Source: Zhenhengia yiwuensis
GTDB lineage: Bacteria > Bacillota > Clostridia > Lachnospirales > Cellulosilyticaceae
Direction: 5' to 3'
Assembly: GCF_014384995.1 (NCBI RefSeq)
Contig: NZ_JACRSY010000002.1
Location: 124,001 to 188,000, forward strand
DNA: 64,000 bases
Translations under genes and position numbers: made by a program
Part shown: positions 49,415 to 59,148 of the stretch, piece by piece
Layout: every line of letters begins with the position of its first letter
Numbering within the stretch: position 1 is the first letter of the stretch
The notes under the pieces: generated by a model
Told to the model about the DNA's origin: nothing
Seen by the model: only the letters and a program-made list of their open reading frames with translations
Databases searched by the model: none

Positions 49415-50388
49415 TTATTAATAACAGAGCCTATATTTTTAAGCAAAATAGAGAGTGTCCCATCTGGATTATTAATAAATTCGATAGTATCTGGGTCATT
49501 AAGAAGTTGAGTTGGTAGTTTAAGTTCAATACCTGTATTTGTTTTAATCTTATGAGAAGTGTATTTTCTACCTACTTTTTCAGCTTGTGGAAGCTCAATC
49601 ACAGGGTCTGTAATCCCTTTTTCTTCAAAAGAATTCATACAAGAAGTAATAAGTTCTTCATGATCACCAAAGGTGTCATGGAGTACATCATCTAGCATAA
49701 TACTGCTTGTACTTTCTATACTTTTAGCCAAATTGCTTTTGGCAAATGAAAGAGCTTCTACTTTGTTCTCAAAGTTTTCCTCAATGGCTTCTGTAATAAC
49801 TTTTTCTACTACCTTAATTTTTTGCTTAGTAGAAAGAGGTGCTGTGCAGCCAAGAAGGGTATGTACATACTTTTCTTTATGAATGTCAAGTAGAAGGAGA
49901 TTAAAGGTCTCCAAATTAATAATAGCAGCTTCTTGGATTTTGCTTACTGTATCATGGAAGATGGTTTTATGCTTAATAAGCTGATTGATAGGGCCGTGAA
50001 TATCTTGATCTACAGTATGAGTGTAAGCTTCCTTATAGTTAAGCTTGAAGAAGGCTAAATATGGAATGGTATCACGTTCAAAATGGGTAATAATAAGGTC
50101 CCCACTCGAGATGGTCTCAAAAGTTTGCATATAAGCATAAAACTGATGTGCTAAATCACAGGAAAATGCATAAAAATCTTGTAGACCATTTTGAAGTAGT
50201 TCATACCACATAGAAGTATCTTCAAAAACAGCCTTACATACACTGTGGTTGTCAAAAAGGTCTGCTAAGTAACTCGTAATATAAGCCTCAGTATCATCTG
50301 TTAAGGTGATAGGACTTGCAGATAATATAGGCATATCATGTGAAAGATCTAAAATATGAATAATAGTTTGCTTAAAGACGATACTCAT
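49411..50388 (-). CDS. Nucleoid-associated protein (NdpA/YejK-like)
   Basis: 325 residues, soluble. Regions such as LIITHFERDTIPYLAFFKLNYKEAYTH and the C-terminal GIELKLPTQLLNDPDTIEFI fit the 37-kDa nucleoid-associated protein family. Family members bind the chromosome; the role in Firmicutes is not worked out. The SD is weak (GAGGTAAAG). It stands alone. Recognition rests on overall layout. Confidence 0.75.
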   Translation of the reverse strand: MSIVFKQTIIHILDLSHDMPILSASPITLTDDTEAYITSYLADLFDNHSVCKAVFEDTSMWYELLQNGLQDFYAFSCDLAHQFYAYMQTFETISSGDLIITHFERDTIPYLAFFKLNYKEAYTHTVDQDIHGPINQLIKHKTIFHDTVSKIQEAAIINLETFNLLLLDIHKEKYVHTLLGCTAPLSTKQKIKVVEKVITEAIEENFENKVEALSFAKSNLAKSIESTSSIMLDDVLHDTFGDHEELITSCMNSFEEKGITDPVIELPQAEKVGRKYTSHKIKTNTGIELKLPTQLLNDPDTIEFINNPDGTLSILLKNIGSVINK

Positions 50389-50514
50389 TTTCTTTACCTC
50401 GTTTAATATAATAATCTTTATTATGCAAAATAAAAGTAAAAAAGTAAACCCTCTTCCTAAGGAATAAGGCCTAACTTATTTTTCTATAGACTATATTATA
50501 AGCCATACTAGCAT

Positions 50515-50868
50515 CTAGAAGCACCCAGAAAAGAAACGAGCACCTAAATAGTCTACGATAGCCAGCGTAAAGCCTATGCCTAAGACCTCACTTAGCGTGT
50601 AGAATTTAAGAGCATGAAGAAGATAGATTGTACAAAGAACTAAGAAGCTAAGAAGAATAGGAAGTCCTTGATTAATCCAGATTTTAAGATAAGTATTGTG
50701 AGGTTTGTCTACGCAGGTAAAAGTCATATAAATACTACAGAAGGTAACAAGCCAGTAGCCCATATGTTTCTTGAAGTTTTCCGTAGCAATTGTAACGGTA
50801 AGGAAAAAGGGACATATAAGCTTACAAAACTTCCTGTATAGTTTCGGTTCCATAGAAGAGCAGTCCAT
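50515..50868 (-). CDS. Small membrane protein, second of a coupled pair
   Basis: 117 residues with about three hydrophobic helices (LICPFFLTVTIATENF region, LPILLSFLVLCTIYLLHAL, VLGIGFTLAIVDYLGARFF). The start is three bases after the previous gene's stop with no SD of its own, so translation is probably coupled. I do not recognise the family. Confidence 0.55.
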   Translation of the reverse strand: MDCSSMEPKLYRKFCKLICPFFLTVTIATENFKKHMGYWLVTFCSIYMTFTCVDKPHNTYLKIWINQGLPILLSFLVLCTIYLLHALKFYTLSEVLGIGFTLAIVDYLGARFFSGCF

Positions 50869-50871
50869 TAC

Positions 50872-51138
50872 TTAGTTTTTCAAAATACTATAACAGTAAA
50901 ACATGACCATGACATAGCAAAGTACCACACCTAACTCCAAAAAACGTGTAAGATTACCTAAAATAGAAAGGTCTTTATAGGGGGATAAAAAGGTTGAAAA
51001 CATATTTCCTAGAATAAAGACAAGACCACTTATACTATAAGTCTTAAAAGCTAAATCTTGGTGTGGATCTATTTGTTTACGGAGTATAAGAAGCCCTATA
51101 AGCATAAAGCGTATTAAAAAGATAAAAGTACTCCTCAT
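50872..51138 (-). CDS. Small membrane protein, first of a coupled pair
   Basis: 88 residues with about three helices (FIFLIRFMLIGLLIL, YSISGLVFILGNMFST, LELGVVLCYVMVMFYCYSIL). A terminator lies between it and sleC upstream. Its operon with the 117-residue protein suggests a two-part membrane unit. Function unknown. Confidence 0.55.
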   Translation of the reverse strand: MRSTFIFLIRFMLIGLLILRKQIDPHQDLAFKTYSISGLVFILGNMFSTFLSPYKDLSILGNLTRFLELGVVLCYVMVMFYCYSILKN

Positions 51139-51188
51139 AAAACAGATAATATGTCGAAATGAGGATAGATCAACTTAATTTTTAGAGT

Positions 51189-51222
51189 AAAAAACAACAA
51201 GCACTAAACTTGTTGTTTTTTT
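51189..51222. terminator. Terminator of sleC
   Basis: AAAAACAACAAG and CTTGTTGTTTTT arms with a short loop. T-runs occur on both strands. Confidence 0.85.
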
Positions 51223-51228
51223 GTTTGT

Positions 51229-52533
51229 TTAAGGCATGAGCTCAGCAATACGTGATACAGCTACATAGATTTCAGAGATTTTATACCAAGTATCTCTGCC
51301 TACGATGCCGTCTAGTGTAAGATGGAAAATATTTTGAAAAGTTCTAACGGATTCTTGAGTAGCCTCGTCAAAACTGCCTGAGGTACGTACTTTTGGAATA
51401 AGTGGATAATTATTAGAAATACGGTTAAGCTGCTCTTGAATAGTACGTACAGCAGGGCCACTATCACCAAGGCGAAGTGGTGTGCCAGGATAGGACTCAG
51501 GGACACCAGCTACAACAGGTGCATTAGGGAAGGTAAGATCTTCACCATAATAGAATCTAAGAATTTCATCATAGGAGCGTCCCTCATCTCCTAAAGCCTT
51601 ACTTCCCCACTGTGTCATCCAATTTGGACAAGATACCTTAGCACCATCACAGTATTGAGTAAGAAGTGGCTGTTCTACGCCAGGACGTTTACAATAGATA
51701 TCAAAAATCTGGTCAACTTGCTCGGAGATCGTATCAAAAATATCCCTACCAAAGAAGAAGGCATGATCGAAGGCTGTAGAGTTGGTGATTGTAAAGTTCT
51801 TGCCTTTGTTACGGTACCATTCGGTATAGACACGGTTAAGCGTAAAAGAAATAATCGCTATAACATTGGCGCGAATAGTTTCTGTAGGCCATGTAGGATA
51901 AATTTCAGAAGAGGCAACATTTTTAATATAATCTCTATAAGTTACGGTATAATTAGAGGCGCTATTGTTATTAGGAGAACCCGCGTGAACAATAATAAAT
52001 TCTGGAACCACAACTTCAGGAAGTACAATAAAACCTGGAGTAGCAGTATTTTTGATAGAGGTTTCAGGAATTTTAGGGGGATAGTCTCCATATAAAGTAG
52101 GTGGACCAATAATAATATTTTCTTCTACGTCTTGTCTTGAAGCCACAACGGGTATAGGTGCTTCACTGGGAGTAAGACGAATGGGCTGAATAGAGCGAAT
52201 AGTAGAAAAAATTTGGGTACCATTAATTTGTATAGGAATAACAGTCTCACCTTGTGCCTCAATAACGTAAGGTGAATAAGGGCGTTCGGTTGTTTGAGGT
52301 TCCTCAGTTAATTCACTAGGTGGTGCTGGAAGCTGAATAACAGGAGTTTGCCCATTTGCATTGGTAACAAGCTGTGCAACGATACGCTCACCAGTAGCTT
52401 GACGTTCTTTAACAGTAATTTGTATGCCAGGTAAGGGCCTAAGTGGGCCAATAGCAGGGTCAGTTGTAGTTTCTACAATAAGTGAACCAGTAGATTGACG
52501 GGAAAGAACAGGGGGATAAATAGGTGGATACAT
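51229..52533 (-). CDS. sleC: Spore cortex-lytic enzyme SleC
   Basis: 434 residues. An N-terminal pre-pro region of about 170 residues with repeated beta segments (TGSLIVETTTDP, GIQITVKE). A SpoIID-like lytic domain follows with RDYIKNVASSEIYPTWPTE, RANVIAIISFTLNRVYTEWY and LLTQYCDGAKVSCPNWMTQWGS. The C-terminal peptidoglycan-binding domain has LRLGDSGPAVRTIQEQLN and DGIVGRDTW. SleC is made as a proenzyme and activated by Csp proteases on germination to degrade cortex. SD AAAGGAGG. Mother-cell expression is supported by a sigma-E-like promoter. Confidence 0.9.
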   Translation of the reverse strand: MYPPIYPPVLSRQSTGSLIVETTTDPAIGPLRPLPGIQITVKERQATGERIVAQLVTNANGQTPVIQLPAPPSELTEEPQTTERPYSPYVIEAQGETVIPIQINGTQIFSTIRSIQPIRLTPSEAPIPVVASRQDVEENIIIGPPTLYGDYPPKIPETSIKNTATPGFIVLPEVVVPEFIIVHAGSPNNNSASNYTVTYRDYIKNVASSEIYPTWPTETIRANVIAIISFTLNRVYTEWYRNKGKNFTITNSTAFDHAFFFGRDIFDTISEQVDQIFDIYCKRPGVEQPLLTQYCDGAKVSCPNWMTQWGSKALGDEGRSYDEILRFYYGEDLTFPNAPVVAGVPESYPGTPLRLGDSGPAVRTIQEQLNRISNNYPLIPKVRTSGSFDEATQESVRTFQNIFHLTLDGIVGRDTWYKISEIYVAVSRIAELMP

Positions 52534-52568
52534 TATATACCTCCTTTAAAATAAATGATTACTACCTA

Positions 52569-52599
52569 TAATATATGCCCTGCCTTAGAGTAGCTATGA
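52569..52599 (-). promoter_or_regulatory. Sigma-E/K-like promoter of sleC
   Basis: On the minus strand TCATAGCT (52592-52599), 14 bases, then CATATATTA (52569-52577). The -10 also fits the sigma-K form CATANNNTA. SleC is a mother-cell product in other Clostridia. Confidence 0.45.
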
Positions 52600-52609
52600 A
52601 TAAACAAGA

Positions 52610-52640
52610 AAATAAGGACTACTAAAAGTAGTCCTTATTT
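52610..52640 (-). terminator. Terminator of the epimerase gene
   Basis: AAATAAGGACTACT, 3-base loop, AGTAGTCCTTATTT. The gene's stop codon is inside the right arm. Confidence 0.85.
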
Positions 52641-53501
52641 AATCGTAATAGTATGAGTACATGTAAAGCTTTCATGTGGCATAAGACGGTTAAGGTCTGT
52701 TTTAGTCATAAAGTTAGGTGCTTCATCTTCATAATCTGCATGACCATACCATGGCTCAATACATACAAATGGGGATGGACTAGCAGGTGACCATATACCT
52801 AAAAATGGGAAGTTTTCAAAGCCAACTTCTACAGCTTTATTATGGTTTTTGCTAGAAAGGGTAACTGATTTACTTGTAAAGTCTGCAAATACAAGGGCAT
52901 CTTTAGCAAAAAGCTCAGGGCTTATAGTAAGAGGTCTTGTAACCATAGTACTTTCTGTGCGGTTGAAGTAACCTGCTGGTGTAAGTGGCATAAAGCGTAC
53001 TTCTTCTTCTTTTTCAAAAGTAAGGGTATAGTCTTCCATTTTTTCATCTTCAAAAAGAGGGCATCTAAAGCCTGGATGTGCACCAATTTTGAATGCCATT
53101 TCTTTATCATCTTCATTAATGACTTCATAGCCAATAGCAAGTGTATTTTCTACTAAGCTATAAGTTACTTTTAAAGTAAAATTAAAAGGGTAAAGGCGTC
53201 TAGTTTCTTCGTTGCTATGTAGGATAAAGGTAATACTCGTTTCAGTTTGATGTGCAACTTCAAAAGTATAGTCGCGTGCAAAACCATGTTGACCAAGATT
53301 AAAAGTTTCATCTTCTACAGTATAGCTATTCCCTGTTACTTTTCCAACAAGAGGAAAGAGAATAGGTGTATGTCTGCCCCAATAAGCTTTATCAGCAGTC
53401 CAAATATATTGCACTTGATCTTGGTCTAGAAGCTCACAAAGTTCTGCTCCCTCATCTTTGATGATGGCAGTTAAATAATCATTTTGTATACGAAAATTCA
53501 T
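52635..53501 (-). CDS. Aldose 1-epimerase family protein (LacX-like)
   Basis: 288 residues. It shows YIWTADKAYWGRHTPILFPLVG, LGQHGFARDYTFEV (His), KIGAHPGFRCPLF (His) and FVCIEPWYGHAD (Glu), the family's sugar-binding and catalytic positions. It interconverts sugar anomers or phosphorylated relatives. It stands alone, divergent from the M16 protease gene. Substrate unknown. Confidence 0.88.
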   Translation of the reverse strand: MNFRIQNDYLTAIIKDEGAELCELLDQDQVQYIWTADKAYWGRHTPILFPLVGKVTGNSYTVEDETFNLGQHGFARDYTFEVAHQTETSITFILHSNEETRRLYPFNFTLKVTYSLVENTLAIGYEVINEDDKEMAFKIGAHPGFRCPLFEDEKMEDYTLTFEKEEEVRFMPLTPAGYFNRTESTMVTRPLTISPELFAKDALVFADFTSKSVTLSSKNHNKAVEVGFENFPFLGIWSPASPSPFVCIEPWYGHADYEDEAPNFMTKTDLNRLMPHESFTCTHTITIK

Positions 53502-53619
53502 TTTCTCACATCCTTAAAAAGTCTTCATAAGCATTATAGTATAGATTAAACAGATTCGCTACACATAAATGAGAAGAGAATGCATAAGCTATGTCCATAG
53601 ATTAAAAGGAGATGGCGCC

Positions 53620-56418
53620 ATGCAAAAGAGAAAATTAAATATTTTATTAGGGTTAATAGGACTTATTTTTTTCATCTACTTATTGCCTGTAGGAGCAAAA
53701 TCTACAGCTTTTGTAGAAACGAGTAAGAGAAACTGTGGTCAGGATATATTGCATGAGTATAGGCATAAGGATACGGGACTTAGATTAGTATGGGTAGAGA
53801 ATGACGATCCTAATATGAGTTTTACCTTAGGTGTCAAAACGCCTACTACAGATAATACAGGGGTAAATCATATTATTGAACATACCCTTTTTACAGGTTC
53901 TAAGTCTTATCCGTCTTCTACACTTTTTTTTGATGCAAGTAGTAAATATCCTAATCTATTTATGAATGCTATGACGAGTTCAGATATGACCATGTTTCCT
54001 TTTGCAACCTCACATAAAGCTTGTTTTAAAACACTAATGTCTATTTATCTAGACAGTATCTTAAATCCTAAAATGCTTGAGAATCCCTATAGTTTTTATG
54101 AAGAATCTTTCCATTATAATCCTACTACCAATCAATATGGAGGCGTGGTATATAATGAAATGAAGGGTGCAAGTACCGATTCAGGTAGACAGATTTTTAG
54201 AGCTATTAGACAAAGCTTATATGAAGGAACTCATTATGAGCATGATAGTGGTGGTGATCCAGCATTTATTCCAGAGTTAACATATGAAAATTTTGTAGAG
54301 ACTTATAAAAATTTTTATTATCCTGGGAATATGATGATTGTACTTTATGGAGACTTAAATATAGGAGAAGTATTAGAAGAGATAGATGAGAGTTTTAAAT
54401 CTTTTGTCTTAACGGATAAAGTTATTGATGTTAATGTAATGCCTACTCTAGATGTGCCTAAGAAAATATGTTATTTTAACAGTCAAGGAAGCAGTGGGTA
54501 TCTGATTAAAAGTTTTGTGATTGAAAGAGATTTAACAAGTAAAGAAATGTTAGAGATGGATCTATGGGTAAGTAGTTATCTCGTAGATGAACAGTCCTAT
54601 TTCATGAAGACCATGAAAGCCAGAGGTGTTCCAAAAGTTCAAATTGTAAAAGATAATGATTTAAAATATCCATCCTACTCTATTGTCATGCTAGATATAC
54701 CTAAAGCACATATGGAAGAGTATGAACAAATATTAGAAGAGACTTTAGAGGGGGTTTGTAAAGCTCCTAAAAATCTTGAAATAGAAAAAGATATTATTGC
54801 AAAAAATAAACTGATTGCGTGCAGGGAAGATGAATCCACTATCAGAGGTATAGAGATTTCACAAACTTTTTTAGATGCATGGGCACATGATAAATCAAGT
54901 GATTACTACTTTACAGATAGAGCGTATATTAATGAAATAGAAACTATTTCAGATAGTTATAAAACAGAAATTTTAGAAAGCCCCACTATGACCATCTATT
55001 TGCTTCCTAAATCCATAGATATGGCAGGACTTAAGACACCTTCTCAAGAAGAAAAGGAAGATTGGCAGGAACTTATCGGCAAAATAGGAACTTGGCAGCA
55101 AGAGACTAAGCACTTACCATTACCAGATATATCTCTTAAATCATTAATGGTAGAAGAAGTGCTTCCTTATAAGATTTATGAGAAAGAGCACATTAAATAT
55201 ATTGTAACGGAAAGTAACGGAGCTTTAAAACGTACAACGCTTTATTTACCTACAGATTCTGTGCCGCAAGAAGAGTTACCTGCTTTGTTTTTATACAGTG
55301 AATTTTTAGGGAAGGCGGCTAGTGAAAGAACACCTTTTGAAGAAGTGATGGATATTGATGTGATGGCAGTAGAAAGGGAAAAACTTTGCCCTTATTTGAA
55401 GATAAGTGTCATTAGTAATCAAGATCAAGATATTATGAAAACCTTTAATGAGGTGAATGAAGCACTTTTAGAGAAAGATGCAGTGTGGTATGAGGCACAA
55501 CTTCAAAGTTTTATGAATCGTTTTAAAGAGCAGTTTTCTAGTGATGTGTTAGGTACACTTAAATGGCTTAATACTTCTGCTCAGAGCGGATATAAACGTT
55601 ATTTGTTTGAAACCCACTATCCTCTTTATACCTATTGTGCATACATGAAGAATAGTCATTCAACAGCTTATATAGAGGCTATTAAAGAGATTGCTGGTAA
55701 AACAAAACCTGTAGAAGGCAGTGTAATAGGTATACAGGGGGATAAGAGCTTTAATCAAGAACAGCTTAAAAAATATGAGAACTATTTTAAAGCCAATCCT
55801 GTAGAAAAAAATGTAGAAATGGAATATAGTTTCATAAAATCGGCGAACCTTAACATATATTATAAAAATACACCTGTAGATTATTTACTCTTTAGCTACG
55901 ATAAAGGGCAGGATCAATTAGATGGCAAAGATTATGTGATGGCGTCTTACATTACGAATCAATATTTACGTCCACATATCCGACTAGAGCAAGGCGCTTA
56001 TGGTAGTACCATGATTGCAAGCTATCCTAACAATCTTATTCTTTACACCTATCGTGATCCAGATATTCTAGCTTCTATTAAGCATATTACAGTTTTATCC
56101 TCTGTGTTAAGGGAAGAGCTAGATGAAGAAGCGCTAAATATAGCACGTATTGATGCCCTTTCTCAGGTTCAGAATCAACTTAATTTTATTGGTAATCCTT
56201 TAGAAAAAGGAATTCAAATTGAAAAAATGATTTTATTAGGGATAAAGCCAGAAAAGCTTTTAAAACTGCAAAAAGAAATTGTAAAATGTAATTTAAAAGA
56301 TTTAGATGAAAAATTAAGTTTATTACCTTACCTTTTTGATAGTGGTCAAATGAGTGTTTGTACAGGTAGAAGTCATATTAAGAGCACCAAGGAAGCTAAC
56401 ATCTATAGAGTGAAGTAA
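53620..56418 (+). CDS. M16C zinc metalloprotease (insulinase family)
   Basis: 932 residues. A signal-anchor helix (NILLGLIGLIFFIYLLPVG) is followed by the inverted zinc motif NHIIEHTLFTGS (HxxEH) and the third ligand in YNEMKGA. The four-domain length fits M16C presequence-protease relatives, which enclose and cut short peptides. Signal anchoring suggests it acts outside the membrane. The ATG at 53620 follows AAAAGGAG; a frame from 53569 adds residues without an SD. A terminator separates it from the zinc importer. Confidence 0.87.
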   Translation: MQKRKLNILLGLIGLIFFIYLLPVGAKSTAFVETSKRNCGQDILHEYRHKDTGLRLVWVENDDPNMSFTLGVKTPTTDNTGVNHIIEHTLFTGSKSYPSSTLFFDASSKYPNLFMNAMTSSDMTMFPFATSHKACFKTLMSIYLDSILNPKMLENPYSFYEESFHYNPTTNQYGGVVYNEMKGASTDSGRQIFRAIRQSLYEGTHYEHDSGGDPAFIPELTYENFVETYKNFYYPGNMMIVLYGDLNIGEVLEEIDESFKSFVLTDKVIDVNVMPTLDVPKKICYFNSQGSSGYLIKSFVIERDLTSKEMLEMDLWVSSYLVDEQSYFMKTMKARGVPKVQIVKDNDLKYPSYSIVMLDIPKAHMEEYEQILEETLEGVCKAPKNLEIEKDIIAKNKLIACREDESTIRGIEISQTFLDAWAHDKSSDYYFTDRAYINEIETISDSYKTEILESPTMTIYLLPKSIDMAGLKTPSQEEKEDWQELIGKIGTWQQETKHLPLPDISLKSLMVEEVLPYKIYEKEHIKYIVTESNGALKRTTLYLPTDSVPQEELPALFLYSEFLGKAASERTPFEEVMDIDVMAVEREKLCPYLKISVISNQDQDIMKTFNEVNEALLEKDAVWYEAQLQSFMNRFKEQFSSDVLGTLKWLNTSAQSGYKRYLFETHYPLYTYCAYMKNSHSTAYIEAIKEIAGKTKPVEGSVIGIQGDKSFNQEQLKKYENYFKANPVEKNVEMEYSFIKSANLNIYYKNTPVDYLLFSYDKGQDQLDGKDYVMASYITNQYLRPHIRLEQGAYGSTMIASYPNNLILYTYRDPDILASIKHITVLSSVLREELDEEALNIARIDALSQVQNQLNFIGNPLEKGIQIEKMILLGIKPEKLLKLQKEIVKCNLKDLDEKLSLLPYLFDSGQMSVCTGRSHIKSTKEANIYRVK

Positions 56419-56421
56419 AGC

Positions 56422-56460
56422 ATAAAAAGTTCAGAGTTTTTACATTCTGAACTTTTTATA
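56422..56460 (+). terminator. Terminator of the M16 protease gene
   Basis: ATAAAAAGTTCAGA pairs with TCTGAACTTTTTAT. Confidence 0.87.
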
Positions 56461-56488
56461 TTGATTTTTATTCTCAATTAACTATAAT
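56461..56488 (+). promoter_or_regulatory. Probable promoter of the zinc importer operon
   Basis: TTGATT (56461-56466), 16 bases, TATAAT (56483-56488). No clear Zur box is visible. Confidence 0.55.
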
Positions 56489-56524
56489 AAGATTAAGTAC
56501 GATATGAAAGGAGTAGTTTAAGAG

Positions 56525-57529
56525 ATGAAGAAAAAAAACGTCATAATAACAATATGTATACTTATATACATACTTTTTATTGGTTATAAATATCAGGTAA
56601 GACATGGGAATGTTGTAGAAGATTCAGATGAATCGTTAACAGTCGTTACATCCTTTTATCCTATGTATATGCATACAAAAGAAATTATGAAAAACACGCC
56701 TCATACACTTGTGAATATGGCGAGTCAGACAGTAGGATGTCTTCATGATTATCAGCTTACAGTACAAGATGCTAAAAAATTATATGATGCAGATGTACTG
56801 GTGACGAATGGCCTTGGCAGTGAGAATTTTATTGAAAAAGCCTATAAACAAAATCAAGATTTGAAAATTATAGAGGCAAGTCATGAGATTGAACAGCAGC
56901 TCTTTGCAGGTGAAGATGTACATACATCGGAGGAAGATTTACATGAGGAAGAAGCACATAGTCATCATCATCATAATCATGACCATGGCACAGTGAATGA
57001 CCACATATGGTTAAGTATAGAAGGATCTATTATGCAGATTGAAGAAATTGCTAAAGGACTTATGGCAATTGACCCTGCTTATGCCAAAGTTTATCAAGAA
57101 AATGCTACAGCTTATATGAATGCCTTAAGAGAACTAGAGCAGACTGTTAAAGAGGATTTTAAGGGAGAGGGGGAAAACTTAAAAGTAGTTAGCGTACATG
57201 ACGCATTTACTTACATGCTAGAGGATTTAGGTATAGATGTGGTAGAGACTATTCCAGAAGGCAGTTATGAAAATGCTTCAGCTAAACAAATTGAACATTT
57301 AGTGGAGCATATGCAAGAAGAAAATGTACAGGTGATCGTGACAGAGGCTAAAAATCAGGATTTAGCCATACTAAAAATGCTTCAAAACGAAATGCCTTGT
57401 CAAATCTATGTAATAGATGCATTTGTAAATGGGCAGGAGTCAGGTATACAAAGTAGTATAGAAGAGTTTGAATACGTAGTACGTATGAAAAAAAATATAG
57501 AGATATTGAAAGAGGCGTTTAATGAATGA
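56525..57529 (+). CDS. znuA: Zinc ABC transporter substrate-binding protein
   Basis: 334 residues of the cluster A-I metal-binding family. VVTSFYPMYMHTKEI, CLHDYQLT, a His/Asp/Glu-rich loop (HSHHHHNHDH), NDHIWLS and SVHDAFTYM supply the metal histidines. The mobile His loop points to zinc rather than manganese. There is no lipobox Cys; residues 6-22 look like a non-cleaved membrane anchor. It overlaps the ATPase gene by four bases. Confidence 0.87.
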   Translation: MKKKNVIITICILIYILFIGYKYQVRHGNVVEDSDESLTVVTSFYPMYMHTKEIMKNTPHTLVNMASQTVGCLHDYQLTVQDAKKLYDADVLVTNGLGSENFIEKAYKQNQDLKIIEASHEIEQQLFAGEDVHTSEEDLHEEEAHSHHHHNHDHGTVNDHIWLSIEGSIMQIEEIAKGLMAIDPAYAKVYQENATAYMNALRELEQTVKEDFKGEGENLKVVSVHDAFTYMLEDLGIDVVETIPEGSYENASAKQIEHLVEHMQEENVQVIVTEAKNQDLAILKMLQNEMPCQIYVIDAFVNGQESGIQSSIEEFEYVVRMKKNIEILKEAFNE

Positions 57530-58263
57530 ATGAGTGTAAATTTTGCTGTACAGAACTTAGAGATGTAACAGTTTGCAAAGAAGGTATGACTTTATTAGAA
57601 CATATTAATCTTCATCTGCATTGTAATGAGATTACGGCTATTGTAGGACCTAACGGCGCGGGTAAAACAACACTTTTTAGGACTTTGCTTGGTGAGATGC
57701 ATTATACAGGAGAGATTAAACAGCACATCCATAAGAATGAGAAAAAAACACATGGACCTATTATTGGGTATGTGCCACAGCATCTGAACTTTGACCGCAC
57801 GACACCTCTTACAACTTTAGATTTATTTACTGCCTGTATGCAGAAAAGACCTATATGGGCTAAAATGAATACATCTTTTAGAGAAGAAGTACTTAAAGCT
57901 TTAAAAGAAGTGAAGTTAGATTATGCTATTGACCGTAAAATAGGTTTACTTTCAGGTGGAGAGCTACAACGTGTACTTTTAGCCCTTGCCCTTCAGCCAA
58001 AGCCAGATTTGCTTCTCTTAGATGAACCTATTTCTGGAGTAGATGTGAATGGTCAGAAGCTCTTTTATGAGACAGTACATGATTTAAAATCTAAATATCA
58101 TATGGCTATTGTACTGATTACTCACGAAATTGAAGCTTTAGAACACATTTGTGATCAAGCGGTGCTGCTGAATAAAAAGGTGTTAGCTATTGGGAAGCCT
58201 GAAGAAGTAAGAGAAGAAGCAGTTAATCAGAAACAACTTTATGTAGGAGGCCGTATAAGATGA
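57526..58263 (+). CDS. znuC: Zinc ABC transporter ATPase
   Basis: 245 residues. Walker A IVGPNGAGKTTLFR, signature LSGGELQRVLLALAL, Walker B LLLLDEPISGVD and H-loop ITHEIE. The N-terminus carries CKFCC, unusual for the family. ATGA overlaps with both neighbours show tight coupling. Confidence 0.92.
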   Translation: MNECKFCCTELRDVTVCKEGMTLLEHINLHLHCNEITAIVGPNGAGKTTLFRTLLGEMHYTGEIKQHIHKNEKKTHGPIIGYVPQHLNFDRTTPLTTLDLFTACMQKRPIWAKMNTSFREEVLKALKEVKLDYAIDRKIGLLSGGELQRVLLALALQPKPDLLLLDEPISGVDVNGQKLFYETVHDLKSKYHMAIVLITHEIEALEHICDQAVLLNKKVLAIGKPEEVREEAVNQKQLYVGGRIR

Positions 58264-59102
58264 CAGAAATTCTTTATAATCTTATAGATTTTTTATTTCC
58301 CTTTGACTTCTTAAGTATGGAGTTTATGAAAAATGCTTTTTTAGGGATTTTGATTGCAGCACCAATGCTAGGATTACTGAGTACAATGGTTGTTAATCAA
58401 AAAATGGCTTTCTTCTCAGATGCTATAGGGCATAGTGCTTTAACAGGAATAGGTATTGGCGTTTTATTAGGTTTTTCTAATCATACTTTATCCATGCTTA
58501 TTTTAGCAGTTATACTAGGTATGCTTATTGCTTACTTTAGTTATAAGCATCAAGAAACAACAGATACTATTATCGGTATTTTTTCTGCTGGAACAGTAGC
58601 ATTAGGTACTATGTTGCTTTCTAGAAATGGTAACTTCAATCAGTATACACATTATCTCATAGGAGATTTATTAAGTATTCAGCTTGAAGATTTAAGGATA
58701 CTTATTTTAGTAAGTATAGTGGTTCTTGTATTTTGGTATTTTATTTTTAATGATTTGGTTCTTACAAGTCTGAATGTATCTTTAGCTAATAGCAGAGCTA
58801 TTCATACCCTTAGACTTCAAATGTTTTTTACTTGTATTGTAGCAGTTGTAGTTGTTTTATGTATTCCTTGGATCGGTGTCATGCTCATTAATGCTTTTCT
58901 TATTTTACCAGGGGCTATCAGCCGTAATGTAGCACGTAATATGAGACAGTATCATCTTTATTCTATCTTTTTCGCGCTTTTCAGTGGACTTGTAGGCCTA
59001 TGGCTTGCCTATGTATTAGGAACCTCAGCAGGTGCAACCATTGTAGTTGTTATGACTATTTGCTATATTGCGACCTCTCTTGTAAAAAGACTAACATATT
59101 GA
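58260..59102 (+). CDS. znuB: Zinc ABC transporter permease
   Basis: 280 residues, about eight helices, of the ABC-3 family. It has AFLGILIAAPMLGLLSTMVV, ALTGIGIGVLLGF and LINAFLILPGAISRNVARNM. It imports the metal presented by the binding protein. Its stop codon overlaps the -35 of the next promoter. Confidence 0.92.
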   Translation: MTEILYNLIDFLFPFDFLSMEFMKNAFLGILIAAPMLGLLSTMVVNQKMAFFSDAIGHSALTGIGIGVLLGFSNHTLSMLILAVILGMLIAYFSYKHQETTDTIIGIFSAGTVALGTMLLSRNGNFNQYTHYLIGDLLSIQLEDLRILILVSIVVLVFWYFIFNDLVLTSLNVSLANSRAIHTLRLQMFFTCIVAVVVVLCIPWIGVMLINAFLILPGAISRNVARNMRQYHLYSIFFALFSGLVGLWLAYVLGTSAGATIVVVMTICYIATSLVKRLTY

Positions 59103-59127
59103 CATCTTTCTTATACGATTATACAAT
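59099..59127 (+). promoter_or_regulatory. Strong promoter of the NifU-like/GGGtGRT pair
   Basis: TTGACA (59099-59104), 17 bases, TACAAT (59122-59127). The upstream TGA lies within the -35. Confidence 0.82.
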
Positions 59128-59148
59128 AGGGATGGTTGTTAAAAATTT

